This document shows positions 43,757 to 50,832 of a stretch of DNA of 64,000 nt, one piece after another; the first letter of the stretch is position 1; each line of letters opens with the position of its first letter. The notes under the pieces were generated by a model. It searched no databases, was not told where the DNA came from, and saw only the letters and a program-made list of their open reading frames with translations. The DNA comes from Streptomyces sp. NL15-2K (GTDB lineage Bacteria > Actinomycetota > Actinomycetes > Streptomycetales > Streptomycetaceae). The position numbers were made by a program, and so were the translations under genes. The stretch spans positions 11,035,001 to 11,099,000 of the forward strand of contig NZ_CP130630.1 of the NCBI RefSeq assembly GCF_030551255.1, written 5' to 3'.

Positions 43757-45001
43757 TCACCAGCGCGGCAGCTTCAGCTCGTACTCCGGCTGGATCCGGC
43801 GCATGTAGCCCGTGTCGTCGCGGCCGCGCATCCCGGACTCCACGTACCGCCGGTGCAGCCGGTCGAGGGCGTCGTGGTCGAGTTCCACACCGAGTCCGGG
43901 TCCGGTGGGGACCTTGACCTCGCCGTCGCGCAGTTCCAGCGCTCCGGGGACGATCACGTCGTCGGCCGAGTTCCACGGGTAGTGCGTGTCGCAGGAGTGG
44001 TCGAGGTTCGGGATGGCCGCCGCGACATGGGTCATGGCGGCGAGGCTGATGCCCAGATGCGAATTGGAGTGCATCGACAGGGCGATCCCGAACGCCTCGC
44101 AGACGGCGGCCAGTTCACGGGTGCGGCGCAGTCCGCCCCAGTAGTGGTGGTCGGTGAGCAGGACCTGGATCGCGTTCTGCTCGATCGCGGGCTTCAGGTG
44201 CTCCCAGGCGATCACGCACATGTTCGTCGCGAGCGGCATCGGTGAGTCCTGCGCGACCTCGGCCATGCCGGAGATGCCCTTGGCCGGGTCCTCCAAGTAC
44301 TCCAGGACGCCGTCGAGTTCACGGGCGACGTACTTCGACGTCTCCACCGTCCAGGCCGTGTTGGGGTCCAGGCGCAGCGGCTGCCCGGGGAACGCCTCGG
44401 CGAGCGCCTTGATCGCGGCGATCTCCTCGTCGGGCGGGAAGACCCCGCCCTTCAGCTTGAACGAGCGGAAACCGTACCGCTCCTGCATCAGCCGGGCCTG
44501 CTCGACGATCCCGGCCGGGTCCAGCGCCTCGCCCCAGTCGTCGCCGATGGCCGCGCGGCCGTCGAGCGCCGGGTGTTCGGCCCACTTGTAGAAGAGGTAC
44601 GCGGCGAACGGCACGGAGTCGCGGACCGTGCCGCCGAGCAGGTCGACGACCGGGCGTCCGAGCAGCTTGCCCTGCGCGTCGAGGCAGGCCACCTCCACCG
44701 CCGAGGTGGTCCAGCCGCGCTCGTGGGAGCTCGGCACGGTCGGCAGCAGGGCGGAGTCGATCGCGGCGGAGACGGCCGTCGCGTCGAAGACGTCCATGCC
44801 TACGACGATCTTCGCCGCGGCCTGAAGCCGCTCCAGGCGGGCGATGCCGCCCGGCGACTCGCCGAGGCCCACCGTGCCGTCCTCCAGCACGAGTTGGAGG
44901 ATCACGCGCAGGGCGAGGGGCTCGTGGACGCCGTTGGAGTTGAGCAGCGGCGGGTCGCCGAAGGCGATCGGGGTGACGACCAGTTCCTGGATACGGGTCA
45001 T
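43757..45001 (-). CDS. gudD: Glucarate dehydratase, enolase superfamily
   Basis: A 414-residue enolase-superfamily enzyme. The catalytic K-L-K-G-G loop, metal-ligand D-P-N-T-A-W and E-D-P, and the C-terminal H-S-N-S-H-L-G identify the glucarate/galactarate dehydratase subgroup. It converts D-glucarate to 5-keto-4-deoxyglucarate, the substrate of the enzyme encoded just before it. The ATG at 45001 overlaps the kdgD stop (ATGA). It is the last gene of the operon and converges on the hydrolase gene with a 16-bp gap. Confidence 0.93.
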   Translation of the reverse strand: MTRIQELVVTPIAFGDPPLLNSNGVHEPLALRVILQLVLEDGTVGLGESPGGIARLERLQAAAKIVVGMDVFDATAVSAAIDSALLPTVPSSHERGWTTSAVEVACLDAQGKLLGRPVVDLLGGTVRDSVPFAAYLFYKWAEHPALDGRAAIGDDWGEALDPAGIVEQARLMQERYGFRSFKLKGGVFPPDEEIAAIKALAEAFPGQPLRLDPNTAWTVETSKYVARELDGVLEYLEDPAKGISGMAEVAQDSPMPLATNMCVIAWEHLKPAIEQNAIQVLLTDHHYWGGLRRTRELAAVCEAFGIALSMHSNSHLGISLAAMTHVAAAIPNLDHSCDTHYPWNSADDVIVPGALELRDGEVKVPTGPGLGVELDHDALDRLHRRYVESGMRGRDDTGYMRRIQPEYELKLPRW

Positions 45002-45906
45002 GCTCGCACCACCTCCAGACCGTGGTCGATGAGTTTCGCGAGCCGGGCGACATGCTCCGGCGTCGGGTCGATCAGGGGCGCCCGGACGCCGCCGACGTCC
45101 AGCCCGCGGAGCGTGACCCCGGCCTTGACCAGGGACACGGCATATCCGGGGACCTCGTCGCGGAGTGCGACGAGCGGGGCGTAGAACTCGTCGAGAAGCG
45201 TGCTGACGGCCGCCTCGTCGTCCTGCGCGAGCGCGCGGTGGAAGGCGAGGGCGATCTCCGGGGCGAAAGCGAACACCGCGGAGGAGTAGAGGCCGACGCC
45301 GATGCCCCGGTAGGCGGGCGCGGTCATCTCCGCGGTGGGCAGGCCGTTGAAGAACTGGAAGTCCTCGGTGCCCGGTACGGCGCGCACCGCCCGGACGATG
45401 CGGTGCATCCGCTCGATGTCACCGATGCCGTCCTTCAGTCCGACGACGTTCGGCAGGGCGGCGAGCTCGGCGGCCGTGGACTCGGCGAGCCGGGCCGTGC
45501 CGCGCTGGTAGAAGATGACCGGCAGCGAGGTCGCGGCGGTGACCTCCTCGACGTACCGCACCAGGCCCCGCTGCGGCGCGCTCACCAGGTACGGCGGCAG
45601 CAGCAGGATGCCGTCGGCGCCGGCGCGTGCGACGCGGGCGGCCTGGTCGCGGGCGACCGGCGTGGGACCGCCCGCGGCGGCCAGGACGGGCACCCGCCCC
45701 GCGGTCGTCTCGACCGCGACCCGGGTGGCCCGCTCGATCTCGTCGGAGGTCAGCGCGTGGAACTCACCGGTCCCGCAGGCGACGAACACGCCGCCCGCGC
45801 CGGCCGTGACGCCCGCCTCGATGTGCCGGCCGAGCCGTTCCTCGTCGAGCGACCCGTCCGGAGCGAACGGCGTGACCGGGAAGAACAGCACTCCTTGGAA
45901 CTTCAT
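44998..45906 (-). CDS. kdgD: 5-dehydro-4-deoxyglucarate dehydratase
   Basis: A 302-residue DHDPS-family aldolase/dehydratase. The Schiff-base lysine is in V-V-G-L-K-D-G-I-G-D, the catalytic Tyr in I-F-Y-Q-R-G-T, and the substrate loop G-T-G-E-F matches KdgD. It dehydrates and decarboxylates 5-keto-4-deoxyglucarate to 2,5-dioxopentanoate. GAGGGAG lies just before the ATG at 45906; it overlaps gudD by ATGA. The downstream dioxopentanoate dehydrogenase is not in the window. Confidence 0.92.
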   Translation of the reverse strand: MKFQGVLFFPVTPFAPDGSLDEERLGRHIEAGVTAGAGGVFVACGTGEFHALTSDEIERATRVAVETTAGRVPVLAAAGGPTPVARDQAARVARAGADGILLLPPYLVSAPQRGLVRYVEEVTAATSLPVIFYQRGTARLAESTAAELAALPNVVGLKDGIGDIERMHRIVRAVRAVPGTEDFQFFNGLPTAEMTAPAYRGIGVGLYSSAVFAFAPEIALAFHRALAQDDEAAVSTLLDEFYAPLVALRDEVPGYAVSLVKAGVTLRGLDVGGVRAPLIDPTPEHVARLAKLIDHGLEVVRA

Positions 45907-45973
45907 GTCTCCCTCGTAACTACGAGTGTGTGTGGGGGGGGTCGGGACTACGAACGCGCGGGGCCGGCGTGGA

Positions 45974-46918
45974 TCAGCCCTTGGTGGCGCCGGCGGCGAT
46001 GCCGGTGACCAGCGAGCGCTGGAGGAGCACATAGACGATCAGGCTGGGGATCAGGGCGATGACCGCACCGGCGAGCACCACCCCGGACGCGACCTCGGGG
46101 TCGGTGCGCAGGATGGACAGGGCGACGGTGACCGTGTAGTCGGTGGGGTCCTTGGCGGCGATCAGGGGCAGCAGGTACTGGTCCCAGATCATCACGAAAC
46201 CGAGCACGCCGGCCACGCCGAGGGCGGGCTTGCACAGCGGCAGGATGACCTGCCACAGCATGCGGAGCTCGCCGACGCCGTCGAGCCGGGCGGCCTCCTC
46301 GATCTCGGTCGGGATGTCCTTCATGAACTCGGTCAGCAGCATCACGGAGAAGCCCCAGGCGCCGAGCGGCAGGATCACGCCCCAGGCGGTGCCCTTCAGG
46401 TCCAGGCCGACGACCGGCACGTGGCCGAGGACCAGGGACAGCGGGATGGCGATGACCTCCTCGGGGAGCATCATCGTGAGCATGAACAGGGTCAGGATCA
46501 GCGCCTGCCCGCGGAATCTGTGCCGGGCCAGCGCGTACGCGGAGAGGACGGACACCGCGAGCTGGAGCAGCAGCGCGCCGCCCGCGATGACCAGGGAGTT
46601 GGCGAAGTAGTCCCAGATGCCGCGCTCGCCCGCCACCTTGAAGTTCTGCAGGGTGCTGTCGTGCGGGAGGAAGGACAGCGACGAGCCGCTGGCGTGCGCG
46701 GTGAAGGCGCCGGAGACGATCGTCAGGAACGGCGCCGCGAAGATGCCGAGCGCTATGGCACAGAGCAGGATCCGCAGGGCCCAGGAGACACCGGGCCGGT
46801 CGTTCCAGCCGAGGGCGGTGTCGAAACGGGCGGGCGTGGCGCGCTGCGACTTGGCGGCCTTCCCCGCCGGAGCGGTAGGCGCCGGTGTCCGGAGCGGTTC
46901 GATGGCGGGCGCGCTCAT
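45974..46918 (-). CDS. Carbohydrate ABC permease (MalG type)
   Basis: A 314-residue inner-membrane permease. It has an N-terminal cytoplasmic extension (about 45 residues), six hydrophobic segments and the EAA loop E-E-A-A-R-L-D-G-V-G-E-L-R-M-L-W-Q-V-I-L-P. It pairs with the preceding permease. Its ATG overlaps that gene's stop (ATGA), and a 67-bp gap separates it from kdgD. It probably imports an aldarate or uronate oligomer. Confidence 0.92.
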   Translation of the reverse strand: MSAPAIEPLRTPAPTAPAGKAAKSQRATPARFDTALGWNDRPGVSWALRILLCAIALGIFAAPFLTIVSGAFTAHASGSSLSFLPHDSTLQNFKVAGERGIWDYFANSLVIAGGALLLQLAVSVLSAYALARHRFRGQALILTLFMLTMMLPEEVIAIPLSLVLGHVPVVGLDLKGTAWGVILPLGAWGFSVMLLTEFMKDIPTEIEEAARLDGVGELRMLWQVILPLCKPALGVAGVLGFVMIWDQYLLPLIAAKDPTDYTVTVALSILRTDPEVASGVVLAGAVIALIPSLIVYVLLQRSLVTGIAAGATKG

Positions 46919-47826
46919 CGCACGTCTCCCCTCTTGCGGAAGTAGTTGACCGTCACGGTCAGCAGCAGGGTCACGCAGAGCAGCACCACGGAGGCCGCGG
47001 AGGCGCCGCCGATGTCGTTGCGGGTGAAGCCGAGGGTGTAGGCGCGGGTCATCCAGACCTCGGTGGACCCGGCCGGGCCGCCGCCGGTGAGGACGTACAC
47101 CTCCGTGAACACGCGAAGTCCGCGGATCGCGGCGAGGGTGAGGACGATGCCGAGCGCCGGGCGGATCGCGGGCAGCGTCACATGGCGCAGGCGCTGCCAC
47201 AGGGAGACACCGTCCATCGCGGCGGCCTCGTACAGGGTGCGGTCCACTCCGGCGAGACCGGCGAGGATGATCACCATGTTGTACGGGGCGAGCATCCAGA
47301 TGGCCATGACCATCGTCGCCCACAGGGCGGTGTTCGGGTTGTCGAGGTACTGCACGGGCCCCAGGCCGAGGAAGCTGAGGCCGTGGTTGATCAGGCCGTC
47401 GGAGGTCGGGTAGTACAGCAGCCGCCACATCTCGCCGACCACGGCGGTCGCGGTGACGACCGGCAGGAAGACGGCCGTACGCACGATCTTCAGGGAGCGT
47501 GCCTGGCCCTCAAGGAGCAGGGCGAGGAAGAAGCCGACGACGATGGCGCCGAGCGACTGGCCGAGCCCGAGAAGCAGGGTGTGGCCGATCGCGTCCTGGA
47601 AGCGGTGGTCGGTCAGGACCCGCGTGTAGTTGTCGAGGCCGACCCACTTGTCACCGAGGAAGGGCCGTACGTCGAAGAGGCTGAGCCATATGCCCTTGCC
47701 CATGGGCAGGAACTTGAAGACGAGGGCGAGCAGCAGGCCGGGGGCGAGGAACACCCACGGCAGGACGGCCCTTTTGCTGAGGACCCGGGCTCTGCGCGCC
47801 GCGGGTGGGGTCACGGTAGCGGTCAT
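46915..47826 (-). CDS. Carbohydrate ABC permease (MalF type)
   Basis: A 303-residue permease with six membrane helices and the EAA loop Y-E-A-A-A-M-D-G-V-S-L-W-Q-R-L-R-H-V-T-L-P. The N-terminus F-L-A-P-G-L-L-L-A-L-V-F-K-F-L-P is typical of the family. It overlaps the binding-protein gene and the next permease (ATGA both times). No ATPase is encoded; in Streptomyces the shared ATPase MsiK serves many such importers. Confidence 0.92.
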   Translation of the reverse strand: MTATVTPPAARRARVLSKRAVLPWVFLAPGLLLALVFKFLPMGKGIWLSLFDVRPFLGDKWVGLDNYTRVLTDHRFQDAIGHTLLLGLGQSLGAIVVGFFLALLLEGQARSLKIVRTAVFLPVVTATAVVGEMWRLLYYPTSDGLINHGLSFLGLGPVQYLDNPNTALWATMVMAIWMLAPYNMVIILAGLAGVDRTLYEAAAMDGVSLWQRLRHVTLPAIRPALGIVLTLAAIRGLRVFTEVYVLTGGGPAGSTEVWMTRAYTLGFTRNDIGGASAASVVLLCVTLLLTVTVNYFRKRGDVR

Positions 47827-49157
47827 TTCGACAGGTCCTGGTCCTTGAGGTCACCGGCGAGGGTGTCGTTGAGTTCCTTCAGGCTCGAGCGGACGTCGCT
47901 GCCGCAGTACGTGAAGATCGCGTTGAGGCTGTCGGCGGTGTCCTGCTTGATCGGGGCGAAGTCCGGCGCGTTCGGGAACTGCTCCGAGGCGTCCTCGTAT
48001 GCCTTCTGTACGACGCTCCAGCGGGCGTCGTCGCGCACCTTCGCCGCGTCCAGCGTGGAGTTGACCGGGATGCGGACGACGGGCTGGTTCTTGCCGCCGG
48101 TCATCGCGATCCGCTGGCCCTCGGGGGAGACGAGGAACGCGGCGAGCGTCTGCTCCTGCTTCGTCTTGCCGGTCTTGGCGCCGAAGTAGACGTTCTCGCC
48201 GTCGGCCAGCACGTCGGAGCCGGCCGGACCGGCGGGGGCGGGCAGGACCTCGTACTTGTCCTTGCCCAGCGCTTCGTCGAAGGTGGTGATGTTGTAGGGG
48301 CCGGTGAGGTACATGCCGGCGTTGCCGTCCTGGAAGTTGGTGGCGTTGGCGGTGATGGCCGTCAGCGCACCGGGCTGGACGACGTTCTTGGCGCCGCAGA
48401 AGAGGTTGTCCTTCATCCAGGTGACGGTTCGCACGGCGGCCGCCGAGTCCATGGCGGGGCGGTAGCCGCCGTCGCCGACCGGCTCGATGATCTTCGCGCC
48501 GCCCTGCCACAGGTAACTGGCGCCCCACCAGGCCGCGTATCCGTTCTGGGCGCTGCCCGGGACGACCATGCCGTAGGTGTCGGCCTTGCCGTCGTCGTCC
48601 GGGTCGCGGGTGGCGAAGGCCTTGGCGACGGTGAGCGTCTCCTGCCAGGTCGTGGGCTCCTGGAGGCCGAGTTTCCGCAGCCAGTCCTTGCGGATCATCA
48701 GCGTCATGGCCTGGCGGGAGTACGGGATGCCGTAGTGCTTGCCGTCGATGCCCACGGTGGAGGACCAGGTCTTGGCGGTGATCTGGGCGTGGCCCGTGAT
48801 GGCGTTCGGCTCGATGGGCTTGAGCAGGCCCTGGGCCTGGTAACTGCCCATCAGGGCGGTGTCGTTGATCATGACGTCGGGCAGGTCCTTGGTGGACGCC
48901 CGGCTCTGGAGCTGCTGGTCGAAGTTGAGGGACACCGGCTGGTAGTCGATCTTGATTCCGGTCTTCTTGGTGAAGGCGGCGAAGACCCGGTCGTAGGTGG
49001 CGGCGGCGTCCGGATTGCTCCGGGTCCACACCTCCAGCGTGTTCGGGTCACCGGATCCGGCGCTGTCGGAACCGGAGCCACAGGCGGCCATTCCGAACAT
49101 CAGCCCCGTGACGGTGACCGCGGCAGCCAGGCGGCGACGTCGTCGGCGATCGCCCAT
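47823..49157 (-). CDS. Extracellular solute-binding lipoprotein (family 1), aldarate operon
   Basis: A 444-residue binding protein. A basic start (M-G-D-R-R-R-R-R-R), hydrophobic core and lipobox G-M-A-A-C-G-S precede a family 1 fold (N-T-L-E-V-W-T-R, D-L-P-D-V-M-I-N-D, G-I-P-Y-S-R-Q). It captures a sugar-acid substrate outside the cell for the two permeases. The ATG at 49157 is preferred because GGAGAG lies five bases upstream. It is the first gene of the operon with gudD and kdgD and lies behind a strong palindromic operator. Confidence 0.92.
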   Translation of the reverse strand: MGDRRRRRRLAAAVTVTGLMFGMAACGSGSDSAGSGDPNTLEVWTRSNPDAAATYDRVFAAFTKKTGIKIDYQPVSLNFDQQLQSRASTKDLPDVMINDTALMGSYQAQGLLKPIEPNAITGHAQITAKTWSSTVGIDGKHYGIPYSRQAMTLMIRKDWLRKLGLQEPTTWQETLTVAKAFATRDPDDDGKADTYGMVVPGSAQNGYAAWWGASYLWQGGAKIIEPVGDGGYRPAMDSAAAVRTVTWMKDNLFCGAKNVVQPGALTAITANATNFQDGNAGMYLTGPYNITTFDEALGKDKYEVLPAPAGPAGSDVLADGENVYFGAKTGKTKQEQTLAAFLVSPEGQRIAMTGGKNQPVVRIPVNSTLDAAKVRDDARWSVVQKAYEDASEQFPNAPDFAPIKQDTADSLNAIFTYCGSDVRSSLKELNDTLAGDLKDQDLSK

Positions 49158-49175
49158 GGGCACTCTCCGTTCATA

Positions 49176-49241
49176 TTCGTGAACAAGCTTCACGAATCTA
49201 AATGATCGCCCAAGCTACGAACGGTTTCGGACGCATGTCAA
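49176..49241 (-). promoter_or_regulatory. Promoter and 21-bp palindromic operator of the aldarate operon
   Basis: Reading leftward, TTGACA (49236-49241) and TAGCTT (49212-49217) are separated by 18 bp, placing the start of transcription near 49205. Immediately downstream, TTCGTGAA-N5-TTCACGAA (49176-49196) is a perfect 21-bp palindrome, well placed to block elongation. The cognate regulator is not in the window. Confidence 0.75.
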
Positions 49242-49346
49242 TACATGGCTGGAACATTTCACCGGCGTCACACAACCGCGCGCGGACCCCCGTTTTCCCG
49301 CGAAACTCCGTTGTCGTTCGCGGGCCGGCGGCCTACCGTCGCGGGC

Positions 49347-49829
49347 GTGCTTCCTGTGGTCGAGACGGGCGAGGAATGGGACGCGGTGGGCGACGAACCG
49401 GTCCTCAAGCTGTCTCCCGACGGCCGTCGCCCAGGACGGCGTGGTCGAGGGGCGACCCTGCCGCCCGACCCGCAGTCCGCCCGGCTGCACACCGAGGTCA
49501 TGCGCCGGGACTTCCTCGTCGATCCCGCCGACCGCCGGCTGACCGGCCTCTTCGACTTCGAACCGGCCGTGATCGGCGACCGTGCCTACGACTTCGTCGG
49601 CGTCGGCCCGTTCGTCACGCGCGGCGCCCCGCACCTCATGGCCCGCCTCACCGCGTCGTACGGCCGCGCCTTCGAGGCGGCCGAACTGCTCGCGTACACA
49701 CTGCTGCACGTGTACAGCGACCTGCCCTGGTACCTGCGGGAACCGGACGCGCCCGCCGGAGGAATACCGGACGCGCCCGCCGGAGGAATGCCCACCGCGC
49801 TCGCCGACGCATGGTTCGGTACGGCATGA
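49347..49829 (+). pseudogene. Aminoglycoside/choline phosphotransferase-like gene with a large internal deletion
   Basis: A 160-residue frame. Its first 15 or so residues (L-P-V-V-E-T-G-E-E-W-D-A-V) match the N-terminus, and its last 110 (L-H-T-E-V-M-R-R-D-F-L-V, then G-L-F-D-F-E-P-A-V-I-G) match the C-terminal half, of a phosphotransferase family normally near 300 residues. The ATP-binding and most of the catalytic core are gone, replaced by an Arg/Gly-rich junction. TTGTCG (49311-49316), 17 bp and TACCGT (49334-49339) precede the GTG by seven bases, so the remnant may still be transcribed as a leaderless mRNA. Its end overlaps the next gene (ATGA). Confidence 0.65.
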
Positions 49830-50695
49830 GGCCCCGGGACGACGAGGGACCCGGCGCCACCGCGGCCCGCTTCACCGGACGCCCGGTGACGGGGGAGCGC
49901 ACGCTGTCCGCGACGCTCGCCGAAGTCACCCTCGACGGCGGGCAGGTGGTCATGGTCAAGCGGGGCGACGGCCCCGGCGCCGCGCAGGCGGAAGCGGCCG
50001 GCCTGCGCTGGCTGGCCGACGCCGGCGAGGTCCCTGTCCCGGCCGTCCACGGCCACGACGGACACCGCCTGGTGACCGACCGGGTCCCGCAAGGCCGCCC
50101 CGACAGCCGGGCGGCGCTCCGCCTCGGCCGGGACCTCGCAGCCCTGCACGCCGCTGGCGCCCCCGCGTTCGGCGCCCCGCCGCCCGGCGGCCCGAGGGAC
50201 GCGTACATCGGCAGCGCCCCGATGCGGAACGTCGACGGCACCGACTGGCCCGCGTGGTACGCCGAGCACCGCGTGCTGCCCTACCTGCGCCTCGCCGTCG
50301 ACGAGGGCACCGTGCGCCCCGCCGAGGCGGCCGTGATCGAGCGGGTCTGCGAGCGGCTGCCCGAGCTGGCGGGCCCGGCCGAGCCGCCCGCCCGGCTGCA
50401 CGGCGACCTGTGGAACGGAAACGTGCTGTGGGGCGCCGACGGCCGGGCCTGGCTGATCGACCCGGCCGCACACGGCGGCCACCGCGAGACCGACCTGGCG
50501 ATGCTCCACCTCTTCGGCTGTCCCCACCTGGACGAGGTGCTGGACGGCTACCAGCAGGCGGCGCCGCTCGCCGACGGCTGGGCGGACCGCATCGGGCTGC
50601 ACCAGCTCTTCCCGCTCCTGGTGCACGCCGTCCTCTTCGGCCGCGGCTACGCCGAACAGGCCCTCGGACAAGCACAAGCGGCCCTGGCGCACTGA
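49826..50695 (+). CDS. Fructosamine kinase family protein
   Basis: A 289-residue kinase of the fructosamine/ketosamine-3-kinase family. It has the ATP-binding M-V-K-R-G (Lys), the catalytic H-G-D-L-W-N-G-N and the metal site W-L-I-D-P-A-A-H-G-G-H-R-E-T-D. It phosphorylates glycated amines or proteins in repair or catabolism. The ATG at 49826 overlaps the stop of the deleted phosphotransferase, with no independent promoter visible. Confidence 0.88.
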   Translation: MRPRDDEGPGATAARFTGRPVTGERTLSATLAEVTLDGGQVVMVKRGDGPGAAQAEAAGLRWLADAGEVPVPAVHGHDGHRLVTDRVPQGRPDSRAALRLGRDLAALHAAGAPAFGAPPPGGPRDAYIGSAPMRNVDGTDWPAWYAEHRVLPYLRLAVDEGTVRPAEAAVIERVCERLPELAGPAEPPARLHGDLWNGNVLWGADGRAWLIDPAAHGGHRETDLAMLHLFGCPHLDEVLDGYQQAAPLADGWADRIGLHQLFPLLVHAVLFGRGYAEQALGQAQAALAH

Positions 50696-50723
50696 TCCAC
50701 AGGGCGCCAGGGCCGCCGTACGA

Positions 50724-50737
50724 ACGCCTTCCGGCGT
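50724..50737. terminator. Hairpin between convergent genes
   Basis: ACGCC-TTCC-GGCGT forms a short stable hairpin 29 bp after the fructosamine-kinase stop, in the 137-bp gap before the convergent TerD gene. The rest of the gap has an unusually AT-rich patch near 50766-50790. Confidence 0.45.
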
Positions 50738-50832
50738 GACGTCGAGGGCGAGGAAAGCGAAGGGACTAAGAACTTTAAGAGAGTTGTGAGAAGGAAGCCC
50801 CTTCATGGCCTCGCCGTGATCAACGCTAGCAC

